Source: Dichetophora obliterata (lineage: Eukaryota; Arthropoda; Insecta; Diptera; Sciomyzidae). Taken from it: a stretch of 64,000 nucleotides of DNA. Within the stretch, counting starts at the first letter, position 1. Each line of letters starts with the position of its first letter. The stretch is taken from NCBI GenBank assembly GCA_963920525.1, contig OY986436.1, positions 30,979,574-31,043,573 on the forward strand. The letters run 5' to 3'. The translations under genes were made by a program, and so were the position numbers. A model generated the notes under the pieces. The model was not told where the DNA came from and made no database searches. It saw only the letters and a list, made by a program, of their open reading frames with translations. Shown here piece by piece: positions 1 to 10,485 of the stretch.

Positions 1-3000
1 GGTATGATTCATTTGATAAATGGTCCATTGAACTAGGCAAGCAATTGGCTAAGACAATTGAGCCTGAGTTAAGAAATTAAGATACGGTATCATCTGATGA
101 TAAAAAGAGTATATTTATGTCATATAATTAGCAGCCATACAATTCATAAGAATGAATTTCAGAATCTGCACATTCATATGCTAGTTTAAACAGTGAGTTG
201 ATCACAGCTTAATCACTCAAAGACTACTGAAGAGGAATATGTAGCGATTTCCGAAACAGACTGTCTAGTCAGCTAAGTGATTGACTCTATACAGAGTTGT
301 TGTTGTTGTTGTTGCCTTCTTGAAAACTTACTTGATCTAAAGCTCACAATCTTAATTCAAGAGTATATTTAGTTTATTTAACTAAACTTAAACGTTATTC
401 TAAAAATATATCAAATTGTATAACTTTTAGATATATCTCCTATAAGAAAATATTACCAAATTAAAGATATTACATTTTTTTTTTTTTTTTAAAATGGTTG
501 CTAATACAAAATAAGGTCACAACTTACTTTCAGTTATGAATTCTATTTTATTTTTCTTTAAATTTAAGAATACCTAAAAATTGTCTTGGAAATCAGTGCA
601 TTTTAGGGCAAAATTTAATTTTTAAGACTTTCTTCAAATTAAGTGGGTTTTCTTAAAGCACCTAGATGCAGCAGGTTCTTACAGAACTAGAAGGCAGAAG
701 TAAGATATTTTATGATAGTTATAGCTTTCGACTTTAATAATGCTTAATAAGCTAGATATTTTCTACTAAATTTTACACTTACAGTTATATTTCAACGATT
801 TTTATATTTTTATTTGTTAACATTTTTTATTGTATTTTATATTAAATTCAATGGTGATTAAGACATAAAAAGTTTAAAAAACAAAACCTTGAAATATACA
901 TACTTTTTGCTCGAAGTTATTAATGTTTAAACGTGACTTTATTTTTTTTGGGTTTTATTGAGCTTATTTTTGTTAAAAAAGTTTCAACTTTGACGAATTT
1001 TATAAAAAAACCATACAGTACATCAAGTTTTTAATACAACAGTCATAATACATGTTTTATAATTTGACGAATAAAAAATTATAATATTTAACAAAAAAAA
1101 AAAGCCGTAATGTCAGCCTAAAATTAAAAAAAGCGCACTGTGAGCTGATAGTAAAAGACTAAGATGGTTTCCGACTCGATCTACTTTAACCCCAGTCGTT
1201 ATTTAACCCGAACGTTATACTCTTTACGTGCTATTCATAACATAGAGAAAAAAAAAGGCACATTACACCGAATGAAACGATTTTCTAATTTAAACGAGTC
1301 TTATATAAAAAATTTAAATAAAACCAGGGCGCATTATGCAACATCCAATAAGAAAGGTAAAAAGTTAATTTAAATGGCAAAAACAAAAGTTGTGACTTGT
1401 GTCTAAACAACAAATCAGCTAAGTAGCTATTTGAGGGCAATAAAGTCAGTCAGTCACTTATGCAACAAAAACACGTAAACACACAAACACACATAGATAC
1501 ACAGCCGCACATACACAAGCCCATAGGCATGCAAGCACAAAAGCGCAATATGTCGCTGGCGCTGTTGTTACACTGTTTCTGTTACTGTGTTTGTTAACTA
1601 CCACGATTATAATCAAACTTCCGTTATTAAGGCGTTCAAGTGTTAAGCTAACCAACAATGTAAGAGCGAGATAGTTAGTTTTATAAAGTTTTTCTGTTTG
1701 TGTATATTCTTAATATAGCATACTTTGCGGCTTTACAAGATTTTTAATTTATGCTAATGTTTATGCAAAACTAAGCGCGAACAAAATTAAATCAAAAACA
1801 TTAACAAAAGTTCTCCTCCACTCAGGCTAGGTCAGTGAGCGAGGGTGCAGAAAAGGCTGCATGAAAGGACATTCAACACTAATCTATGTTTGTTTGTTTA
1901 TTTTTATTTTTTACTTTTATTCAAAAACATTTTCAACTCAAATAAATGAATGCTAGATAGTGTTAAAATGAGTTCATGCAAAAGCATTTAACTACAGCCA
2001 GCTACTACTTTAAGACCCATTATATTAAAATAAAATAGTTCGCTGAACCGACGTTATACCATAAGTTAATTAGACAACCAAAACACATATTCAACAATAT
2101 AAATATGAGTTGCCCCTTTAAAAAACACATAATTAAACAGCTGATTATGGTGTGCCATAAAGTAATAACTAAAGTCCACTTGATGCGTGTTGAGTATTAT
2201 TATGTTTTTGCATGACCGGCGTCAAATGGCCAAATGTAAGCTTTAATTTAAGCTGCTAGCTAAACTTTTTCCCTATTAGTCAAGTTTTAGTGTAATTTTT
2301 TTAATGTTATCCAGCCATTGATTTTTATTTCCTCATTGTTTATCATTATAATATTAAAGCTGATCTAAGAGAATGTTGCCTATTAAATGAACTCTAAATT
2401 TGAACATTTAGAATCAACACAATTCAACTCAACTTGTTGCTCATTTTGTGTGGTGTACTTTAAAGTCCTAATCAGCTTAAAACTTTCTCATACTCCAAAC
2501 TGTAGCATAGTTTACATGCACAAACACACACATTGTGTCTACTATGTCAGCCACGCACTCAAAATTATAATCGCTAGTTTTTATGGCTTCACGCATTGTT
2601 CGCTTTTCGCATTGCATGTAATTTAATTATCTTATTGTAATAAATTTTAATTACTACACAAAAACAAACTGTACACCAAAGCATTTTGTTTTTTATTTAA
2701 TAATGACCACAAAGTGATACTTTTTGTTCTAGTGCCCTTGCAAGGATTCACCTAATTTGGCTTTTGCGACTGAATTTTGGCTTAAAAACCTTATGCAAAT
2801 AATTCTAGGATTTTTACTTGGCATTCTGTAAGTATAGAGCAATAAGTGTTTTTTGACTCAAATCATTCTTAAAAGTTTTTCTTGGAATTTTTTTTTCCAG
2901 ACAATAATCGTCGATAACTTGTTATAAATTTGGCTTCAGTTGAAATCAAACCGCAGTGTTGCCAACAATTGCAAGTCAAATGGCAACAACTGACAAAAAG

Positions 3001-3080
3001 AAACGGGTGGTTTAGATAAAAAAGCACTAAAAATAAAATCGCAAGATATGTTACTCCGCATGTTGCGGTTCTTCATAAAG
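1..3080. other. AT-rich non-coding stretch, no gene recognised
   Basis: I see no credible exon, RNA gene or terminal repeat here. Open frames are short and lack family motifs. A short (GTT)n run lies at about 297-315 and a long T-run near 473-490. The sequence could be old, unrecognisable repeat or ordinary intergenic or intronic DNA. Confidence 0.5.
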
Positions 3081-3118
3081 TGTATCCTTAAAAGAAATAT
3101 GGAAAAAGACTCTGAACC

Positions 3119-4612
3119 ATAGTACTCTGTTCAGTTTCATGTGAAATTTCACTCAAATATCCATACAAAGTATGACAGCTGCGAAACAAGCGGGGAAATA
3201 TTCACAATATTTTCGTCAGAGCAGTACTATGTTCCGTTGCGTGAAATTATCGCAATATGTTTCTGAGCAACATAAATTCACGACAATTTAATTGTCCTGC
3301 CTTTTTATTTTGAAGTGAAAAGAGAGATATCGTATGAAATCTCCCAACTTATTCTCTAAGTTTCTCTGAGTAACGTTGCAATAGAAATTCCTCGCAACAA
3401 ACTTTAAGTCAGAAATTTCACGTAAAGCCTAGTACTCTGTTCGTTTAAGTGAAATTTTTATTTATAAAGATCAAAGAACCAAGGCATGCGCCTTATACAA
3501 ACAAGGTTTGGTCTTTGACCTGAAAGGAAAGGGATAGATTATTTAGAGGAATTGATTGGAACTATACGTGAATTATTGATTAGGGGAAACAACTGCGAAA
3601 GACAATTTGAATTGCTTTTTAACCGAGGCTAGTGTTATGCCTTAACCTCGGCAAGCATTTCAAGCCCTTAGTTGTTCCATTCCTTCACATTTTCCACAAT
3701 TTAGTTGTGGATTTTTAGTTTTCCATAATTCTTAAATGTAGGACAAAGAAAGAACAAAGAAAGTGAAAAGAACCATGCCCGAGCCCGGATTCGAACCAGG
3801 GACCTTTAGGTTGAGAGTCTAGCGCACTCTCCACTAGACTACAAAGGCCGACAAAATAAAGTGAAATTTCGCTGGCAACATCTATTAATTTGTTGCGTGA
3901 AATTTATGAATTAAAGTTTGTTGCGAGGAATTCTTATGGCAACGTTTCTCAGAGAGACTCAGAAAATAAGTTGGGAGATTTCATATGATAGCTCTCTTTT
4001 CTCTTCAAAATAAATAGGCAGTGCAATTAAACTGTCGTGAAAAAATGTTGCTCAGAAACATGTTGCGATAATTTCACGCAGCGGAACAGAGTACTGATCT
4101 GGCGAACATGTTGTGAAAATTTACACGCTTGTTTCGCAGCTGTCACTTTTTGTATAGAGATTTGAGTGGAATTTCACATAAAACTGAACAGAGTACTATG
4201 CTCAACAAATAAATAGATGTTGCCAGCGAAATTTCACGTAAAGCCTAGTACTCTGTTCGTTCACGTGAAATTTCGCTGGCAACATCTATTTATTTGTTGC
4301 GTGAATTCTGACTTAAAGTTTGTTGCGGGCAATTCCTATGGCAACTTTTCTCAGAGAGACTCAGAATAAGTTGGGAGATTTCATACGATCTCTCTCTTTT
4401 CACTTCAAAATAAATAGGCAGTACAATTAAATTGTCGTGAAATTGTTGCGATAATTTCACGCAGCGGAACAAGATACTGCTCTAACGACCATGTTGTAAA
4501 AATTTTCATGCTTGCTTCGCAGCTGTCACTTTTCATATGGAGATTTGAGTGGAATTTCACATGAAACTGAACAGAGTACTATGCTTAAACGAACAGAGCA
4601 CTAGGCTTTACA
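3119..4612. repeat. Foldback (inverted-repeat) element, three related arms, split by a SINE
   Basis: An arm at about 3119-3446 is repeated in inverted orientation at about 3860-4200 and again, in the same sense as the second, at about 4230-4612. The motif AGTACTCTGTTC or its complement recurs at arm ends (near 3121, 3431, 4087, 4186, 4248 and 4569). Shared arm landmarks include AAATTTCGCTGGCAACATCT, GTTTGTTGCG and AAGTTGGGAGATTTCAT. No protein is encoded. The first and second arms form a hairpin whose centre is occupied by a tRNA-derived SINE; the third arm suggests a second, partial copy or a local duplication. The family is unknown; it has the form of a foldback/MITE. Confidence 0.75.
3458..3858 (-). 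mobile_element. tRNA-derived SINE (copy 1)
   Basis: On the minus strand the 5' end (right side) carries RNA polymerase III internal promoter elements: an A box TAGTCTAGTGG near 3831-3841 and a B box GGTTCGAATCC at 3787-3797, inside a tRNA-like head. A roughly 300-bp unrelated body follows, ending in a short A-rich tail at the left edge. The 11-bp direct repeat AAGTGAAATTT flanks it (3447-3457 and 3859-3869), as expected for LINE-driven target-primed insertion. A second copy lies near 29.9-30.3 kb. It interrupts the foldback and so is younger than it. Confidence 0.85.
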
Positions 4613-4619
4613 TGAAAAA

Positions 4620-6207
4620 TTTTTGATTTTTGTGTATAATATCAAATCTAAATTTGTATAGCAACCCTCGATACAGCGATTTTTACCAATTCCCAGCAAA
4701 AAAAGTGCTTCCGAGAAAAGCTAAAGAAGAAGGGAAAGTCTTTCACTTCCATCCCTTTCACTTTCATACCCAGAAGGCAATCTTTTAGCATATGCATGTC
4801 ATTGGGAAGAATGCTTTACTTAGTCTTCTCTAGAAGTATTTCTAGGACTTTTTCAATGGAAGATTTCTTTCAGCCCTTCAATCAAAAGGCAGGAGAATTT
4901 TAAGAAAGCACTCCTAGGAATGGAATGGTTTTTGTGGTTTGGGGTTTAAAAAATTGCTGGAAAAATATCCCTTTTCCCAATATTCTTGTGATTTTGGTGT
5001 TGGAAATGAGAAGTGTATGGGTTTCGTTGGTTGTTTAAAAAAAATTCCACGTAAAATATCCTTTTCCCCGATTTTCAAAGCATTTTGGTATTGGAGTTAT
5101 AAATTGTTGGGTTTCATTGGGGGTTTAAAAAATCCCAAGGAAAATATCTTAAACATATATTATAATTTTATATAGTTTCTGTACTTTATTTGAATTTAAA
5201 TGCCATTTGAATAGTCATTTCAAATCAAAAAGTAAGGCTTAAGGCGTAGAAAAGCACAGTTTGTTCTATAGAATGTCTTTTGGAAGCAGTGTCCCTAAGA
5301 ATGAATGTTACATATGCATCATAAATTTTGTTGGGTTGATTTCAAAGTCATGACTTGACAAAACTTGAAGTCATGAAATCAAAAAATTATTGAATGACTT
5401 AAATCATTTCCCTAGCATTCAGTTGCATTATTATAAAAAAAATAAATCTTATTACATACTCCGATTAAAAAGCTTTTGTAAAATTAACCAAAAACCTTTT
5501 AAAATTTATAAGTGGATTTTGCAGTTTTCAGGCTCTCAAGTTCTTCATAAAAACACCTAAGTTTTACGTGTTTTTCTTTCATTGCATTGCTTGCACATTG
5601 CAATAAATTACTTGGGTGAATAAGCATAAGTTTATAATTTACATACAATTCTCTCTACCCAAGCCGATTTAGGTGATTTTGCTATGGTTTTTGTACTCGG
5701 CGGTTGTCTTCATGTTCTTGCAACTGTTGCATAGTTTATTTTTAAATGCATTTTTTCGAGAACATGATAATATTGTATGTAATAGCACCTTATTTAACAC
5801 AATTGTATATAAATTTTAAAAATTTTCAATGATATATGCCATAAATGATAAACATAATTGGAAAATTAACTTTTTTCAGCGTCTATCTTCTCCGATTAAA
5901 TTCATTAAAAAACTTATAAAAATTATTGGAAATACATAATAATATTTTACTGGTTTTCCCGAAAGCCAGAATCCCGATATTTCGATTTTCAATCGCTATA
6001 ATGCCAGGATTGTGAAAATCTTGAACAGGTATAGGTACATATTTTCAGATTTACAATCGAAAAACACTGAAAGCACTAAAACTAAAAATAAACGCACTAT
6101 ATTTATTGCTTTAATATTTAGAGCCTTTTAAAAAAAAAAAATAAAGCATATTGCAACTAAGAAAAGCTAAAACACTGGCAACTATGTAAAACTGTGTAAG
6201 TTTGATT
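4620..6207. other. AT-rich non-coding stretch with a decayed tandem repeat
   Basis: No gene is recognised. At about 4938-5150 a unit of roughly 90 bp recurs two to three times with decay; each copy has GTTTAAAAAA, then AAAATATCC, TTTTCCC, CATTTTGGT or similar, and GGGTTTC. One open frame spans these units only because they repeat; I do not call it a gene. The remainder is AT-rich with no signal. Confidence 0.5.
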
Positions 6208-6215
6208 CTTGCTAG

Positions 6216-7296
6216 CAGTGATGCCAGGTGTCAGCGAAAAATTCCCCATGTTCGTATAGAATCTTCCCTGTTTCTTAATTCGAGTTTCCCCGTTTTTAAT
6301 TTGTTTAATAAATAGCATTTAAGAGCAGTAGCTTGTTTATTAACATACCAAAAAAAATATACAAAACAAATATATATGTACATTAGGGTGGGGCGATTTG
6401 AAAATCTTAATGGGCGCTTCGCGTTTCTGATTCTTGGGATTGTACTGAGCAAAAAAGTCCACTAGACCATACGTCTACGGTGAAAATCGAGCTTGAAGAT
6501 TTATACTTGCAGTTTTTTTTTAGACTTTTGTCACTTTTTTTTGGATATTTTGGCCTATAACAGCCAAACCATTTTTCTCTTAGGTAGACGTATGGTCTAG
6601 TGGACTTTTTTGCTCAGTACAATCCCAAGAATCAGAAACACGAAGCGCCCATTAATACTTTTTTCCTTCCATACTAAGCGCCTCACTCTAATGTACATAT
6701 TGATGTATAAAAAAAATAAAAATTTATCTACACCATTATATTTATTTTAAGTACAAATTCAATGTTACAATTTAACTGCAAATATTTTTGGCCGATTTTT
6801 ATGAAAACAGTTTTAAAATATTTTTGTGCTACAGCACTTTATGAGCACCTTAGAAATTATAATAAAACTAGCAGTTGACAGCAGTCCGGCGAGAGTGTTA
6901 ATATATTTTTTGCATGAAACAATAACAAAAATCTTCAAAGTTAGTTCTATTTTTTCATATATTATTTGAATTTATATGTCTTCCAACTGCATTTGCACAT
7001 TCAAAACAGGCAAAAAATTTTAAAAATCAGAATAAAGAATTGTAGTCAGCTTCTCTTATAACCAAAATATTTTTCACTTCCTATTTCATTGGATAATAGA
7101 TTTACACGAAGGCAGTACTACCACAATACACATTTAGAGATGAAATAGTTTGCTTCGACAAGGTGACTCGAAAAATTTAGAAGAAGGTGTTTTACTTTTT
7201 TTTTCATTTCCCCCATTTTTAAAGATGTTTTCCCCGCCCACCGTTTTGAGCGAAAAATTCCTTAAAACGGGGAAAATTCCACCACTGGCAGCTCTG
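6216..7296. mobile_element. Non-autonomous hAT-type element
   Basis: The ends are imperfect inverted repeats: left CAGTGATGCCAGGTG, right (reverse complement) CAGAGCTGCCAGTGG, each followed within about 15 bp by a run ending in TTCCCC. Near-identical 8-bp flanks CTTGCTAG (6208-6215) and GTTGCTAG (7297-7304) fit an hAT target duplication, including T at position 2 and A at position 7. No transposase is recognisable. A separate MITE is nested at 6384-6690. Confidence 0.65.
6384..6690. mobile_element. 307-bp foldback MITE, TAGGGTG ends, 8-bp TSD
   Basis: The two arms (about 6384-6483 and 6584-6690) are inverted copies sharing TAGACGTATGGTCTAGTGGA, then TTTTTTGCTCAGTACAATCC. The ends are TAGGGTGGGGCG and, inverted, TAGAGTGAGGCG. 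The 8-bp direct repeat ATGTACAT flanks it exactly (6376-6383, 6691-6698). Ends, TSD length and TSD composition are hAT-like. It is inserted in the 6216-7296 element and encodes nothing. Confidence 0.85.
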
Positions 7297-7836
7297 GTTG
7301 CTAGTCATAGAAATGTGTTGAATCGCTAGATGTCAGCCCTAACTATCATAGTTTTAATTTTAACACTTTGAGAGTAAGATTTCACTTTTTGTTCTTCAAG
7401 TATAATTGCATATATTTACTAAATCACTTCCTACTTTAAAGACCCTTCATTTTTTTAAATTGAGCACATGATTATATCATTTTGAATAATAAAGTGGCAA
7501 CTGTGCAACAATGACCTTAATTTTTTTTAATTTCTATACCATTGCGCAATGAGAATTAGGAGATAAGATGTTTTGAAATAAAGTTTGTGGCGCAAGAAAA
7601 ATACTGATACGAGCTAATCTGAATTTGTTTTTCAGTTAATATTAAAAATTTTTTCTATGAACGCAATATGAATTTATATTGAATAATTTTAAGGAACTAC
7701 AAATAAAAGTGTTTCCATAATAATTTAACCCTCATCCGACCCTCAAAAAAAGTCACAAATAAAGCCCTAATGCGTTAAATTTCACCCATGCGTATTTTGT
7801 ACGCCTAATTAACTAACACTTATTAACTTTCTTTTA

Positions 7837-8792
7837 TATCGGTCATTCCATGTCAAATCGGACGCTTTTGTCCAAAAACTAATTTTGACGATTCCAATTT
7901 TTTTAAAATTTTGCACGTCGATAGAACTTTAAAAACAAAAAATATTTGCATACTTTTTTATAATTATTTTTTTTTTGCAGTTATACACAGTGAAAAATTA
8001 CAAACAAAAATTGTCATTTGGACATGTACTCAAACAACTATATCTTCTAAACCGTTAGTCCCACAAGAAAAAAAATAGGACATATTTTAATGATCTTAAT
8101 TTGAAAGCTCATTATTGTGGTGTCCTTTTTTACAAACACTTTCGAGAAAAATTTTAAATTTTTCGACCGCTAAATATTTCATTCCCATTTTTCAAGGTCA
8201 GCACCACTATTTTTTTGGCACTTTGAAAATATTATCGTATTGAGGCATTCATTCTTAATGCATTCTCAAAATTTAATGTTGGAGAATCAATGTTTACTAT
8301 TTTTAACGAAATTTTCAAAAACTTACTACACAATTTTCAAGTCCAAAATTCTTTAATTTTTAATTAAAAATGGAATTTTTAGTATTTTTTTACTAAACTA
8401 GGTACATATCGTCGCTGTGCCAACAAAAACAGTTATATGTTTTTCAGTAACTTTTCAGGAGAGCAAAAACGAAATTTTTATCAGAGCATTTCTGGTAAAG
8501 GACACCACAATAATGAGCTTTCAAATTAAGATCATTAAAATATGTCCTATTTTTTTTTCTTGTAGGACTAACGGTTTAGAAGATATAGTTGTTTGAGTAC
8601 ATGTCCAAATGACAATTTTTGTTTTTCTTTATAATTTTTCACTGTGTATAGCTGCAAAAAAAAAATTTAAAATTATAAAAACAAATATGCAATTATTTTT
8701 CTTTTTTAAAGTACTATCCACGTGCAAAGTACCAACTTTTTACAGAAATATGAGTTTCGATAAGCATCCGATTTGACATGGAATGACCGATA
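7837..8792. mobile_element. 0.95-kb foldback element, ends TATCGGTCATTCCATGTC
   Basis: The left end TATCGGTCATTCCATGTC is repeated inverted at the right end (about 8775-8792), with TA-rich flanks compatible with a TA target. Long inner arms also match in inverted orientation, for example GGACATATTTTAATGATC at about 8088 against GATCATTAAAATATGTCC at about 8530, and CATTATTGTGGTGTCC at about 8110 against its complement at about 8500. Arms are about 290 bp each, with a unique centre of about 370 bp. Such ends resemble Tc1/mariner MITEs, but the family is an inference. Confidence 0.75.
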
Positions 8793-8929
8793 TACGTTTA
8801 TTTTGTTGAATTACAGTATATTATTTACAGTTAGTGCAAAATTAGAAAGCAGTTTTATATGTATATATATGTTGCAGGAAGGAATACGTTGCAGGAATGA
8901 ATCTGCTTTTCGGGCTTTTTTTCGCATAG

Positions 8930-9290
8930 AGGTGAAATTTTTCCCGAAGGCCACTTAAGTTATTTTATAAATATTTGCCGTTATGTTTTATCAACCATAA
9001 TATTAATATCATATTCTAAAAAATAGGTAAATTTTATACAAATACCAAATTTTTCATTTATTTTGCATTAAAAATGGGCGAGATATATCGTTTTAAGCTC
9101 CAAAATAGGAGAAATTTCAGCCGAAGGTCGCTTAAGTTACTTTGAAATATATATCGTTATGTTTTTCAACCATAATATTGATATCATATTCTAAAAGAAA
9201 GTGAAACTTTATACAAATACCATACATATCAATAATTCTTCAATAAAAATGAGCTAGGTATAGCGTTTTAAACATAAAAATGGGTAAAAA
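8930..9290. repeat. Two tandem units of about 178 bp carrying terminal-like motifs
   Basis: Both units contain CATAATATT(A/G)ATATCATA, TTATACAAATACCA and an AAAAATG(A/G)GC block. Each starts with a motif related to the element's end: CCCGAAGGCCACTTAAG near 8942 and GCCGAAGGTCGCTTAAG near 9120, against CCCGAGGGTCGGATGAG near 9295. The three motifs are spaced about 175-178 bp apart. Confidence 0.7.
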
Positions 9291-9317
9291 TTTACCCGAG
9301 GGTCGGATGAGAGCTAA

Positions 9318-9852
9318 GTTGCCATCCCAACTAGTAAACTACACCAGCTTCTACAAAAGAACGTGTTGCTTCTCTCTGCGTAATATTTAAACTGTAAATC
9401 ATCTCGAAGCTTACTGAAATACAATTGAAACTTTATGTAACTGTTTTGATCAGATTAAGATCAATTTGCTGTTTTAATTTTAATAAGTTAAATTATTAAA
9501 ATTAAAACTGCATTATCAACCCAACTTTTTGTAGGTCACTTTTGGACATCATCAGGGAATGTCTTAATTTAAAGCTATAGTAGAAACTTATCTTTTGATA
9601 ATGTGTGACCATCAAAACGTAAGTTGAGGTAATGTTTTTTAATTTTTTATGGTTTAAAATTTAGCGCGAAGTTAAACTAAAACATACCAATAATTATGTG
9701 AAGTTATAATTTATAAAAAATTACCCGACATATTCTTTTCAGTACTGCAATTTTACCAACTTAATCGAATAAAATTTTTCAAAATTAAGCTACTTTCACA
9801 CCAAAGAGGAAAAGTCAAATGTACTGTTATTAAACCAATGCAATTTGTGAAC
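9318..9852. other. Non-coding stretch with one perfect hairpin
   Basis: No gene seen. At 9471-9508 there is a perfect 16-bp stem (GTTTTAATTTTAATAA and its complement) with a 6-nt loop. It is pure A/T apart from the end pair, so chance is possible. Confidence 0.5.
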
Positions 9853-9873
9853 TTAACCCATTTTTCGCCGACC

Positions 9874-9889
9874 GGTAATTATAATCACC
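9874..9889. promoter_or_regulatory. Subterminal palindrome, left end of piggyBac element
   Basis: GGTAATTATAATCACC is palindromic except for one pair. It follows the CGCCGA end of the terminal repeat. The same unit, with an adjacent GCC(G/A)A-like block, recurs at 10206-10221 and 12755-12770, so it is a candidate transposase-binding site. Confidence 0.55.
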
Positions 9890-10205
9890 AGAACTCTTAC
9901 TATTGATAACTGGCAAACAAATTAGTGTTTTACTCAAAATTCTTTTTTTATGAAGTATTTAGGGTCCTGCTGTCTTTATTACATACTTAGTTTAGTTCTT
10001 GTCGCAGCATAAATTATTTATTTTAGTGCTTTTAGAAATTAGTAAATAAAGGTAATCAAAATATGTGGATATAAAGTGTCAAGATCTTATGATATCTAAC
10101 AACCGCGCCTATAATTATAAAATAAAATGTTAACTTTTGTCTTTAGAGTCCTATTAACTACAAATAATACACATATACTAAGTAAAATTTAATGATGAAT
10201 ATTAT

Positions 10206-10221
10206 GGTGATTATAATCACC
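10206..10221. promoter_or_regulatory. Perfect 16-bp palindrome in the piggyBac 5' region
   Basis: GGTGATTATAATCACC is a perfect palindrome. It is followed by ATTGGCGAAAAGCG, which resembles the terminal repeat in inverted orientation. It lies about 265 bp upstream of the transposase start, so it could serve binding, regulation or both. Confidence 0.5.
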
Positions 10222-10485
10222 ATTGGCGAAAAGCGTATTCCTTATAGTTTGATTTATGCGCATAAATGTACTTACGTATTAATTTTGTCATCAGAAGCAG
10301 AACCAAAGCATGCTGTTGCTATGATAACGGTTTGGGTATGCGTTGTGAGAATTTTTTGTAAAATTCGCAACACATTTTGGCAGTCAACGTTTTTATATCA
10401 GTTGCATGTTTTTATAAGCATTCAACATAAATACAAGAAGTATTATTTTTATGCAATAAGTTGATCATAATACATATACGCAAAA

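Larger units (their letters stand above)
7729..9313. mobile_element. TTAA-flanked (piggyBac-type) non-autonomous element
   Basis: Left end TTAA plus CCCTCATCCGACCCTC (TTAA 7725-7728); the right end read inverted is CTCTCATCCGACCCTC next to CTAA (9314-9317), a decayed TTAA. No transposase is visible. Two tandem units of about 178 bp occupy roughly 8930-9290, and each begins with a motif resembling the terminal sequence. Typical piggyBac elements start CCC next to TTAA, which supports the class. A 0.95-kb foldback is nested at about 7837-8792. Confidence 0.7.

Noticed and set aside
1164..1373. 69-codon open frame beginning MVSDSIYFNPSRYLTR
   Set aside because: Isolated and low complexity toward the end, with no recognisable domain; expected by chance in AT-rich DNA of this length.
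1458..1658. Cys-rich 66-codon minus-strand frame
   Set aside because: It comes from a CA-rich simple-sequence stretch (ACACACAAACACACA-like) and not from a gene.
3776..3852. A functional tRNA gene
   Set aside because: The acceptor stem does not pair and the sequence continues into a long repeated body with a target duplication, so it is the head of a SINE.
4939..5175. 78-codon open frame with repeated GFKKLLEKYPF-like units
   Set aside because: The frame is open because a decayed roughly 90-bp DNA repeat lies in it; there is no start context or homologous pattern.
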